A DNA stretch of 64,000 bases from Flavobacterium sp. SUN052 (GTDB taxonomy: Bacteria; Bacteroidota; Bacteroidia; Flavobacteriales; Flavobacteriaceae), in assembly GCF_028867935.1 (NCBI RefSeq), contig NZ_JAPQNS010000022.1:1-64000 (forward strand), given 5' to 3'. Positions within the stretch are counted from its first letter, which is position 1, and each line of letters begins with the position of its first letter. Of the stretch, positions 46,321-53,626 are shown in pieces. A program made the position numbers and the translations under genes. The notes under the pieces are model-generated. The model searched no databases. It saw only the letters and a list, made by a program, of their open reading frames with translations, and was not told where the DNA came from.

Positions 46321-47364
46321 TTATTCGTCATATCCAAACCGCTTCAGGGCGCGCTCTTTGTTGCGCCAATCGGGTTCTACTTTGACAAATGTTTCGAGGA
46401 ATACTTTTTTGTTGAAGAATCGTTCCAGCTCTTCGCGAGCCATAATGCCCGTTTTTTTAATCATTTTGCCCCCTTCTCCGAGCAGAATAGCCCGTTGAGT
46501 AGGTCGTTCTACCAGAATTTCTGACGAAATAATAATCATGTCGTCGCGCTCTTTGAAACCCGTAACAATCACCTCCGAACTGTAAGGAACCTCCTTTTTG
46601 TAATTCAGAAAGATCTTTTCACGGATGATCTCTGAAGCAAAGAACCGCTCTGGCTTGTCGGTTAGTTCATCTTTCGGAAAGAACGGCGGATGATGAGGCA
46701 GTCGCGTAATGATTCCGTCGAACAGTTTGTTGATGTTGAACGCGTTCAGGGCCGAGATGGGTATGATCTGGGCGGCCTGAAAGTGTTCCTGCCAATGCGC
46801 TATTTTGGCCTCGACTTCCTCGTGTGTGGCCAAGTCGATTTTGTTGATCAGCAGAATAACCGGAACGTCGGTCTTTTGTAATCGCTGAAGAACGTCGTCT
46901 TCGTCGTGTTGCTCGTAAATATCCGTTACGAACAAAATCACATCCGCATCTTCGAGCGAGCCCCGCACAAAACTCATCATCGACTCATGCAGCTTGTACA
47001 TGGGTTTGATAATGCCCGGCGTATCTGAGTAAATCAGCTGAAACTCTTCGCCCTCATGCGTTCCGTTCAGGATACCCATGATGCGATGCCGCGTTGTTTG
47101 CGCCTTCGAGGTGATAATAGACAATCGCTCCCCAACCAATTGATTCATCAAGGTTGATTTGCCCACATTAGGTTTGCCCACTATACTGACAAACCCCGCC
47201 CGACCGGGATACTGAGCCGCAGCAATGGCGGCCAAATCGGGTGCCAGCTCATCGTCTGACAGGTCATTCTCTGTCGAATCGTTACCCGGAAGGTTAGTTT
47301 CGGGTAAATCGACACCGGGCGACGTATCGTCCGGAAAATTATTTTCGTTTTTAGATGATCCCAT
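46321..47364 (-). CDS. era: GTPase Era with acidic N-terminal extension
   Basis: Binds 16S rRNA near its 3' end and couples ribosome assembly to growth. The GTPase domain has SIVGKPNVGKSTLM (P-loop), DTPGI (G3) and NKID (G4), followed by a KH domain with LGEGGKMIKKTGIMARE. The first ~50 residues are an acidic, Pro/Asp-rich extension (for example DLPETNLPGNDSTENDLSDD) absent from E. coli Era. The gene leader on the minus strand contains a hairpin with a U run (see the attenuator-like entry). der follows 86 bp downstream. Confidence 0.93.
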   Translation of the reverse strand: MGSSKNENNFPDDTSPGVDLPETNLPGNDSTENDLSDDELAPDLAAIAAAQYPGRAGFVSIVGKPNVGKSTLMNQLVGERLSIITSKAQTTRHRIMGILNGTHEGEEFQLIYSDTPGIIKPMYKLHESMMSFVRGSLEDADVILFVTDIYEQHDEDDVLQRLQKTDVPVILLINKIDLATHEEVEAKIAHWQEHFQAAQIIPISALNAFNINKLFDGIITRLPHHPPFFPKDELTDKPERFFASEIIREKIFLNYKKEVPYSSEVIVTGFKERDDMIIISSEILVERPTQRAILLGEGGKMIKKTGIMAREELERFFNKKVFLETFVKVEPDWRNKERALKRFGYDE

Positions 47365-47390
47365 ATGGCGTTGATAACCAGTGGCTACAG

Positions 47391-47430
47391 AAAAAAATGC
47401 CCCTCCGACAGAACATTTTTCGGAGGGGGC
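47391..47430 (-). promoter_or_regulatory. Terminator-like hairpin in the era leader
   Basis: On the minus strand CCCCTCCGA (47428-47420) pairs with TCGGAGGGG (47408-47400), and the T run at 47397-47391 follows. It lies 27 nt upstream of the era start codon and just downstream of a TACCTTTG (47452-47445) that could be the -7 of an era promoter. It could be an attenuator for era, or a terminator for antisense transcription entering from the tRNA side. The sequence alone does not decide. Confidence 0.5.
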
Positions 47431-47444
47431 TGTTAATTATTTTA

Positions 47445-47452
47445 CAAAGGTA
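47445..47452 (-). promoter_or_regulatory. Possible era promoter -7 element
   Basis: TACCTTTG on the minus strand matches TAnnTTTG, but no TTG is seen at -33, so this is weak. It overlaps the 5' flank of the divergent tRNA promoter. Confidence 0.35.
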
Positions 47453-47453
47453 G

Positions 47454-47484
47454 TTTGATTTTCCGGAAAACCCTACTACTTTTG
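47454..47484 (+). promoter_or_regulatory. Promoter of the tRNA-fMet gene
   Basis: TTTG (47454-47457) and TACTTTTG (47477-47484) are separated by 19 nt, a canonical Bacteroidota primary-sigma promoter. The predicted start is near 47491, only a few nucleotides before the mature tRNA 5' end at 47497. Confidence 0.75.
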
Positions 47485-47496
47485 CACTCCCAACAA

Positions 47497-47862
47497 CGCG
47501 GGATGGAGCAGTTGGTAGCTCGTTGGGCTCAGCAATGCCACATCAGTTGAAGATTCAGAAAACGCACTGTTTCTGAGTTGCGAGTCGAAAGATTCAGACG
47601 CTATGTGACGGGCAGCGTAGTCAGGAATGATTACGTGTATCTTGCCAAATTCGGGGAAGCTGGTTGTGCGGTAATCCCGAGCCAAGCCAAAGCGTAAGCT
47701 GCGGAAGGTGTAGAGACTGAATGGTAAGCACCCTAAGTTCGGGTAACTGAAACGGGTGAAGAGACAGTCCAGACTACAAATTACTGCAATCGGCAGTAAG
47801 CAACGAAAGTTGTAGTAGTAAGCATAACCCAAAGGTCGCTGGTTCGAGTCCAGCTCCCGCTA
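47497..47862 (+). tRNA. Initiator tRNA-fMet (CAU), split by a group I intron
   Basis: Two exons, 47497-47529 and 47823-47862, join to a complete 73-nt initiator tRNA. The 5' exon gives positions 1-33 and the 3' exon 34-73, with anticodon CAU in loop CUCAUAA. Initiator marks are present: mismatched C1-U72, three G-C pairs (G29-G31 with C39-C41) closing the anticodon stem, and A11-U24 in the D stem. The T arm is GCTGG-TTCGAGT-CCAGC. CCA is not encoded, as is common in this phylum. A canonical promoter precedes it. The intervening 293 nt is a group I intron; the splice points could slide by up to two bases (a CA repeat at the junction), and U33/C34 is the choice that fits group I rules. Confidence 0.95.
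47530..47822 (+). ncRNA. Group I self-splicing intron in the tRNA-fMet anticodon loop
   Basis: A 293-nt intron between U33 and C34 that ends in G, as group I introns do. Core helices can be assigned directly: P3 CTTGCC (47641) with GGTAAG (47723); P4 TCGGG (47651) with CCCGA (47676); P7 GACTG (47715) with CAGTC (47765); P8 CACCC (47729) with GGGTG (47754); P9 ACTAC (47773) with GTAGT (47815). A stem TTACTGC/GCAGTAA and a GAAA-capped CAAC/GTTG stem lie inside P9. The core reads closely like the Anabaena tRNA-Leu intron (AAUUCGGGGAA, CCCGAGCCAAGCC, GGUGUAGAGACUG, AGAGACAGUCC), so subgroup IC3 is likely. A P2-like stem CGTAGTC/GATTACG precedes P3. I could not place P1 with the usual U-G pair at the 5' splice site. 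It has no internal reading frame. Confidence 0.9.
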
Positions 47863-47869
47863 CTAAGCG

Positions 47870-47900
47870 AAAGGTCACTGAGAAATCGGTGACCTTTTTT
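47870..47900 (+). terminator. Terminator after the split tRNA
   Basis: AAAGGTCAC (47870-47878) pairs with GTGACCTTT (47889-47897) with a GA-rich loop, followed by TTTTTT. It separates the tRNA from the endonuclease gene. Confidence 0.82.
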
Positions 47901-47934
47901 GTTTATTTGGGCTTTTAAACCCCATCCCATCCCT

Positions 47935-48399
47935 GTGTTAACAAAACAGAAAGGTGATATTGCCGAACAGGCTGTTATACTAAAAGCACTCCAACTAGGT
48001 TTAGGTGTTTGTAAGCCAATTGGCGACCGAATGCCTTATGATTTAGTTTTTGACGTTGACGGACGACTACTAAAAATCCAAGTCAAAAGTGCCTGGTTTG
48101 ATGAGAACCGAAGTAATTACGTGATCGACACGCGCCGAACAAAAACGAATCGACGGCAAATGCTCCGTTCAACGTATTCTTCAGATGATTTCGATTTTGC
48201 CGTTGCTTATATTGAAGCATTGGGAGTCTTTTATGTAATTCCTGTCGACTGTTTTATCAGTTATGGCTCCGAAATCCATTTGGTGGAAGCAGAAAAGCGG
48301 CAACGACTGCCAAAGTCATCCGCTTATCGAGAAGCCTGGCATTTGGTTACAAATACTGTTATGTCGCCTGTTTCTCCAGTTGTTTTAGAGCAATTTTAG
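47935..48399 (+). CDS. PD-(D/E)XK homing endonuclease, I-Ssp6803I-like
   Basis: A 154-residue protein of the group I intron-associated PD-(D/E)XK endonuclease family, whose known member is I-Ssp6803I (150 residues), encoded inside the tRNA-fMet intron of Synechocystis. The motif is visible: TKQKGDIAEQAVILKA with the first Glu, then MPYDLVFDVDG with the metal Asp, then LKIQVKSAW giving the Q-x-K variant of (D/E)xK. YGSEIHLVEAEKRQR follows as in the family. Such enzymes cut the intronless tRNA-fMet gene to start homing. I chose GTG 47935 (MLTKQKGD); an in-frame TTG at 47899 would add 12 residues. Here the gene lies 72 bp downstream of the tRNA, outside the intron. Confidence 0.85.
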   Translation: MLTKQKGDIAEQAVILKALQLGLGVCKPIGDRMPYDLVFDVDGRLLKIQVKSAWFDENRSNYVIDTRRTKTNRRQMLRSTYSSDDFDFAVAYIEALGVFYVIPVDCFISYGSEIHLVEAEKRQRLPKSSAYREAWHLVTNTVMSPVSPVVLEQF

Positions 48400-48482
48400 G
48401 CAAACTACTTATGTTGATCTGTCTAAAACTGACCATTGTTGGGAAAGCCTCATAGCGGTCAACAACAGTATTGAAACAGAAA

Positions 48483-50087
48483 TTAGTTATACTTCATGGA
48501 CACCGAGTGGATCATACTGCCTTTGTTGGGCTGACCAGACACACTGATACCAATGCGGGGTGCCCGGTCCCAGCGGGGCAAAAATGACCCATCAACGGGC
48601 GTGTCTACTAAGCGCTGAAACACTCCAGCTTTCGTTAACACACCGAATTCATAAAACCGTCCGACGTAACTTCGGACCTGAAGGGTTACGTCTGACGGCT
48701 CATTATTCCGTAACTGCTTTTTGATTACTTGACGTGCCCCATCTTTTACATGCCAGAGCTCAAGTGAGTCACCACGAATACCCAAGCCTAACGCATTGTT
48801 GGCATCCCCGTAAAGGCAGATGCTTTGCAATAGTTTGTCTTGCGGACTAACACCTACTGAAAAGGTATACGTGCCTTTTTTCAATACCAATCCCAAAAAA
48901 CTGCCCACCTGATTGGCGGTTGTAGGCATGAGTTGTAACTGTCCTTTCGGCGTGGTAAAAACAGGGGTCGGCAAACTTACGTCCCATACCCAGGGTAGCT
49001 GCTCGGCTGTTCCCGCCAAATCAGTGGATACGCCTGTAATTGGTCTTTGCGGGGTTTTCACGGGTGATTCAGCCTGGGCTGGGGTCGATGCCCCGTACCG
49101 AAACGTTGGCCACTGCGTCTGCTCATTCCACACCAGTTCGCTGAGCACACCCTGTCGGCCGGTAAACGTAAAGTCGGTACCATTGTAGGCATGGTGCAAA
49201 TAAAAATAACGGTTGTCGGGCGTGGTAACGACCGTACCATGACCAGGGCATTTCCAGGCATCATCGCCGATCAGGACTGGATTACCCGCCAGCTTTTCCC
49301 AAGGACCCTGTAATCTCTCCGCTCGCGCCAGTCCGACCTGATAATTGCACTGGGGTCCACAACAGGTATTGCCCGAGTAAAGCATATAAAAATAGCGACC
49401 TCGTTTGAACAGGGCCTGGCCTTCTGCGCCACCAGCTTCCCAACCTGTCGACTCTGCTTTTATCAGTGTAAACGCCTTCCCCGTTACCTTCAACCCATCT
49501 GGGGCTAACTCCGCGCCCAAAATTTCGATAGCTTTCCCTTTATCGAGACCATAAGCTTTCCAGGTGATATATCGTTTTTGGTTATCCTCGATAATAAACG
49601 GGTCGATGGCTTCGGAGGTCCACTCCAGCAAAAGACCATGATCGGTGAATCCCTGCCGGAGATCTCGGGTGGTTGCAACGCCAATGAAAGAATGCTTGTC
49701 AGCTTTGCGACGAGCGGTGTAATAGAGGTAAAAAATACCATCTCGGTGGTAAAGCTCCGGTGCCCAAAAACTGCCCACGGTCCAGGCGGGAATTTTTGCA
49801 AAAACCGGTCCGATGTATGTCCAGTTGATTAGGTCCTTAGACGAATAAATTGGAAACGCAGGTCCCCACTCCGATGAGGTTCCCACAGCATAATAGGTGT
49901 CTCCTACCCGAATAACCGATGGGTCGGCGAAATCACCGGCAATAACTGGGTTGCGATATGTAGTGACAGTGGATGAAGGACGAATTGATTGGGCTGAGCA
50001 GGGCGCGAGTAGGATCAGGCTTATCAGAACCACCAAAACTCCGATAGACTTCCTTAAAATCTGTGGAGATGAAAAAGTAAAACTCAT
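48483..50087 (-). CDS. Secreted GH43-family glycosidase (arabinosidase/xylosidase type)
   Basis: Exported by a signal peptide (GVLVVLISLILLAPCSAQ). The five-bladed propeller of GH43 is evident: catalytic base D55 in GDFADPSVIR, the pKa-tuning Asp in EAIDPFII and the general acid Glu in GGAEGQALF. The first ~330 residues are the catalytic domain; the remaining ~200 form a beta-sandwich (IGISVSGQPNKGSMIHSV) that probably binds carbohydrate. GH43 enzymes remove arabinose or xylose from plant polysaccharides; the exact linkage is unknown. Length is 534. Confidence 0.86.
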   Translation of the reverse strand: MSFTFSSPQILRKSIGVLVVLISLILLAPCSAQSIRPSSTVTTYRNPVIAGDFADPSVIRVGDTYYAVGTSSEWGPAFPIYSSKDLINWTYIGPVFAKIPAWTVGSFWAPELYHRDGIFYLYYTARRKADKHSFIGVATTRDLRQGFTDHGLLLEWTSEAIDPFIIEDNQKRYITWKAYGLDKGKAIEILGAELAPDGLKVTGKAFTLIKAESTGWEAGGAEGQALFKRGRYFYMLYSGNTCCGPQCNYQVGLARAERLQGPWEKLAGNPVLIGDDAWKCPGHGTVVTTPDNRYFYLHHAYNGTDFTFTGRQGVLSELVWNEQTQWPTFRYGASTPAQAESPVKTPQRPITGVSTDLAGTAEQLPWVWDVSLPTPVFTTPKGQLQLMPTTANQVGSFLGLVLKKGTYTFSVGVSPQDKLLQSICLYGDANNALGLGIRGDSLELWHVKDGARQVIKKQLRNNEPSDVTLQVRSYVGRFYEFGVLTKAGVFQRLVDTPVDGSFLPRWDRAPRIGISVSGQPNKGSMIHSVSMKYN

Positions 50088-50366
50088 GTTTCAGCCTGCT
50101 ATAATTTATCAGGAAACAACCTGTGAGAAGAAATAGGATTAGTTAACCAACGTATATAAAGCAAAGTAAGCTGGTTAATTGCTGAAAACCTTCACAACAA
50201 ATAGGCTTGTTTTTGATGCCCGGTCATTGCCTAAGTTTTTAGAAAATCGACACCATCTCCTTTTTTATCCGTATGCTAAACGTTGTATCTTGTCGTTTTA
50301 GATGACTTCCCTATTGTCCAATATTGGCCTGGAATGCTTTCAAGGCCCGCAAATGCTTGTTTTTAG

Positions 50367-52607
50367 ATGACTCCGACCCATGTCGATCTGAGTACCTGTG
50401 AGCAGGAACCCATACACATCCTTGGAACTATTCAGTCGCATGGGTACTTAGTAGCTCTCCTTCCCCAAACCTATATTATTCTCCACGCCAGCGAAAATGT
50501 GGCTGAGCTTGTGGGCCAACCGGTCGCCAATTTGCTTGGGCAACCCCTCGACAAGCTACTGACCGATACTGATTTGCCCCTGCCAACGCTGGTCGAATTG
50601 CTGAATGTTGGTCGACGTAATAACTCGTGGGAAACTATTAACCCGCAACTCCTCCGGCTCAACGGGCGTGACTGGAATCTAATTGTTCACGAACACAACG
50701 GACTGTTGCTGCTTGAGTGGGAACCGGTTGTGGAATCGAACCAATTGTCGCTCAACCAGCGACTAATTGCTGAAACCCTCAACGAGGTGCAGGCTAGCCG
50801 TCAGCTTCTTGATCTGTTGCAAAATACAGCCCGACGCATTAAAGCCATCACGGGATTCGACCGGGTTATGGTGTATCGTTTTGCAGACGACTGGCATGGT
50901 CAAGTCGTCGCTGAAGAAAAAGAAGACCATCTGGAATCGTTTCTGGGATTACACTATCCGGCCTCCGATATTCCCAAGCAAGCACGGGAGCTCTACAAGA
51001 AAAACCGAATTCGATTAATCGCTGATGTAGACAGTACGCCTTCTCCTATACTGTCTAGACCAGACTGGCCAACTGACCAGCCAGTAGACTTGACTTATTC
51101 AAGTTTACGATCCGTTTCGCCAGTCCACATTGAATACCTCAAAAACATGGGCGTTGGGGCATCTATGAGCATCTCTCTGCTCTATCGGGGTGAGCTTTGG
51201 GGACTCATATCGTGTCATCACCAGTCGCCCCGCTTCGTTGACTACAGTGCCAGGCAGGCAGCTACGTTTGTCAGCCAGTTGTTGTCAGCAGCTCTGGAGT
51301 TTCGCAAGGATGAAGACGATCAAGTTGGACTACGCCTTAGTCTCGAAAACGCAAAACGACTGCATAACCAGCTTACGGGTGACCAAGACATTGTGCAGGC
51401 TCTAACCCGGCACGCGGTAACGGTGCTGGACCTGGTAAAAGCAACGGGGGCCGTCCTGATTTTCAATAACCAGCAATACCGCCTTGGTCAGACCCCTGAC
51501 GAAGCCGACATTAACGCTTTGACAGATTGGCTCAAAATAACTGACGTGGATACATTTCTGGAAACCAACCAGTTGTCACAAATGTATCCTCCTGCTGCGT
51601 CCTATTGTAGGATAGGATCGGGCCTGCTGGCCATCACGATTTCTCGGGAGATGAACGAGTATCTACTTTGGTTTAAGCCCGAACGGATTCAGCAAGTAAC
51701 CTGGGCTGGTAACCCCGACAAGCCTGTGACGCTCAGCGATAATGGCCAGTTTCGCATTAGCCCACGCCAGAGCTTTGCCGCCTGGACTGAAGAAGTACGC
51801 GGCACCTCTGATTCCTGGGCCGAGACCGACCTGGCAGCAGCCGTCAAACTCAGGGAAGATATTTTACAGGTTGTATCCCGACAAGCCAACGAAATTCGGC
51901 TACTCAACCAACGGCTCCAGGCAGCCTATGAAGAACTGGATGCCTTTAGCTTTACCGTTTCGCATGACTTGCGTACTCCCTTGTCCTCCATTCGGTGCTA
52001 TGCGGAGATATTGATTGAGGAGCACGGCCAGGCACTAGACCCTGAAGCAACTGCCATTGTGCAGAAAATTATCGATTCGACCGAACGAATGCGGGCTCTG
52101 ATTCGGCACATTCTCTATTATTCGCGCATGGGTCGAACGGCGATCAACATCCAGACCGTTGATATGGAAAAACTGCTGGGGGCGATTCGGGAAGAACTTG
52201 TTGTGAGTGAAAAAGACCGTCCACTAAGTCTATCCATTGGTTCTACTCCACCCCTTGAGGCCGATCCCGTTATGCTTCAGCAGTTGTTCACCAATCTGCT
52301 GTCGAATGCTGTCAAGTACACCCGTTTAACCCCCGAAGCCCGTATCGACGTGAGTGGCCGAAAAACGGAACAGGAAATTATTTACACTGTAACAGACAAT
52401 GGAATTGGTTTCGATATGAAAGAAGCCGGGAAGATGTTCGAGCTGTTCAAGCGCCTGGAGAATGCGCGATCATTCAACGGGTCGGGTGTTGGACTGGCTA
52501 TTGTTAAACGGATTATTAACCGGCACGGCGGCAAGATCTGGTATCAAAGCGAACCGAACCGGGGGGCTACGTTTTCTGTTTCCTTTCCAATTGTTTCTGA
52601 AGACTAA
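50367..52607 (+). CDS. bphP: Bacteriophytochrome histidine kinase
   Basis: Red/far-red photoreceptor with a biliverdin chromophore. The N-terminal chromophore-binding Cys is C11 (STCEQEPIHILGTIQSHG), followed by PAS, GAF and PHY domains. The PASDIP motif is at residues 198-203 (with D201) in LGLHYPASDIPKQAREL. The kinase core begins with the H-box FTVSHDLRTPLSSIRC (phosphoacceptor H533), then NAVKY (N box), DNGIGFD (G1) and GSGVGLAIVKRI (G2). The 746-residue length is that of a full PAS-GAF-PHY-HK protein. The next gene codes for a response regulator and the one after for heme oxygenase, so sensor, output and pigment supply are in one operon. Confidence 0.95.
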   Translation: MTPTHVDLSTCEQEPIHILGTIQSHGYLVALLPQTYIILHASENVAELVGQPVANLLGQPLDKLLTDTDLPLPTLVELLNVGRRNNSWETINPQLLRLNGRDWNLIVHEHNGLLLLEWEPVVESNQLSLNQRLIAETLNEVQASRQLLDLLQNTARRIKAITGFDRVMVYRFADDWHGQVVAEEKEDHLESFLGLHYPASDIPKQARELYKKNRIRLIADVDSTPSPILSRPDWPTDQPVDLTYSSLRSVSPVHIEYLKNMGVGASMSISLLYRGELWGLISCHHQSPRFVDYSARQAATFVSQLLSAALEFRKDEDDQVGLRLSLENAKRLHNQLTGDQDIVQALTRHAVTVLDLVKATGAVLIFNNQQYRLGQTPDEADINALTDWLKITDVDTFLETNQLSQMYPPAASYCRIGSGLLAITISREMNEYLLWFKPERIQQVTWAGNPDKPVTLSDNGQFRISPRQSFAAWTEEVRGTSDSWAETDLAAAVKLREDILQVVSRQANEIRLLNQRLQAAYEELDAFSFTVSHDLRTPLSSIRCYAEILIEEHGQALDPEATAIVQKIIDSTERMRALIRHILYYSRMGRTAINIQTVDMEKLLGAIREELVVSEKDRPLSLSIGSTPPLEADPVMLQQLFTNLLSNAVKYTRLTPEARIDVSGRKTEQEIIYTVTDNGIGFDMKEAGKMFELFKRLENARSFNGSGVGLAIVKRIINRHGGKIWYQSEPNRGATFSVSFPIVSED

Positions 52608-52613
52608 ACCAAA

Positions 52614-53042
52614 ATGGATATTTTATATATCGAAGACAACTCAGACGATGCCGATATATTCAGTCGACTGATGAAAAAACTTGATCAGCCTGTTCGGTAT
52701 ACTATTATGCGGAGTGGTTCAGAAGCCATCGACTATTTGTCAGGGAATGATTCTGATTCAACTCCGCCGATCTCGCTGCCCAAGCTCATGCTGCTAGACC
52801 TGAATCTGGTAGGCATGAGCGGATTTGAAGTGTTGCAGTGGGCCCGTTCGCTGGAGCGCACCCGTTGTTTGCCCATCGTTGCTTTTAGTACCTCCGACAA
52901 TCCGCGCGATATTGAACAGGCATACGCAGCAGGTATCAATGCTTACATTGTGAAACCAGGTACTTATAAGGATACGGGTTCGTTGCTTCAGCGGCTTTGC
53001 CAATTCTGGCTAAACGATAACACGCGCATTGATCACGCATGA
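52614..53042 (+). CDS. Response regulator, phytochrome-associated (Rcp1-like)
   Basis: A single CheY-like receiver domain of 142 residues without output domain, the type that often pairs with phytochromes. The acidic pocket (E7, D8), phosphoacceptor D62 (LMLLDLNLVGMSG), the Ser/Thr in VAFSTSDN and K114 in YIVKPGT are all intact. It starts 6 bp after bphP and ends overlapping the heme oxygenase start by four bases, so the three genes are one operon. Since it carries no DNA-binding domain, output must be by protein interaction. Confidence 0.92.
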   Translation: MDILYIEDNSDDADIFSRLMKKLDQPVRYTIMRSGSEAIDYLSGNDSDSTPPISLPKLMLLDLNLVGMSGFEVLQWARSLERTRCLPIVAFSTSDNPRDIEQAYAAGINAYIVKPGTYKDTGSLLQRLCQFWLNDNTRIDHA

Positions 53043-53620
53043 CACCACTGCTTAACCAACTGCGCGAGACAACTCGCCCTTACCATGAGCAGACTGAGCA
53101 ACTTCTCTATTCGGACGACTTGCGAGCCGGTATGCTCTCGGCGAATCAGTACACTCATCTATTACTGATTCATGGGGCGTTTCATCAGGCGCTGGAACAG
53201 GCCATTGACCAACACGCTGCCTTTTTCCGGGATTACGAGCCCGACCTACGTCGGAAAACTCTCTGGTTGCAGGCTGATCTCGCATCTATTCACCAGCCAA
53301 TGCCTCCGCTGGTGGATCTGTTTGCAGACTGGTCGCCCGCAAGCCTGATCGGTGCGGCATACGTAGGAGAAGGGTCGATGTTGGGAGGAAAGACGGTTTT
53401 TCACTTGCTTCAGCAAAGCCCTTCCTTGCAGCCTTTACTGGAAAACGCCCGTTTTTACCGTGGATACGGCTCTGAAACGGGAGCGCGGTGGCGTGATTTT
53501 GGGCTTTTTGTAGCCAATAAACAATCGTCAGTCGATCCCTCTGAAGTTATAGAAGGTGCTTGTAAGGCGTTTCAGCTCTATCAGTATCTGTTTGAAAAGA
53601 CCCAACCGCTTGCTGTGTAA
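53039..53620 (+). CDS. bphO: Heme oxygenase (biliverdin-producing)
   Basis: Opens heme to biliverdin, CO and iron, and so supplies the chromophore of the phytochrome encoded two genes upstream. The 193-residue protein has the heme-ligand His16 in TTRPYHEQTEQL and the helix YVGEGSMLGGKTVFHLL that contacts the distal side of the heme. Its start (ATGA) overlaps the response regulator stop. It is convergent with the PAS kinase gene, whose stop is 7 bp away. Confidence 0.92.
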   Translation: MTPLLNQLRETTRPYHEQTEQLLYSDDLRAGMLSANQYTHLLLIHGAFHQALEQAIDQHAAFFRDYEPDLRRKTLWLQADLASIHQPMPPLVDLFADWSPASLIGAAYVGEGSMLGGKTVFHLLQQSPSLQPLLENARFYRGYGSETGARWRDFGLFVANKQSSVDPSEVIEGACKAFQLYQYLFEKTQPLAV

Positions 53621-53626
53621 ATCTGA

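Noticed and set aside
47476..47832. Minus-strand open frame of 118 codons over the intron
   Set aside because: It is antisense to the tRNA exons and the group I core; structured RNA has few stops and this frame has no family motif.
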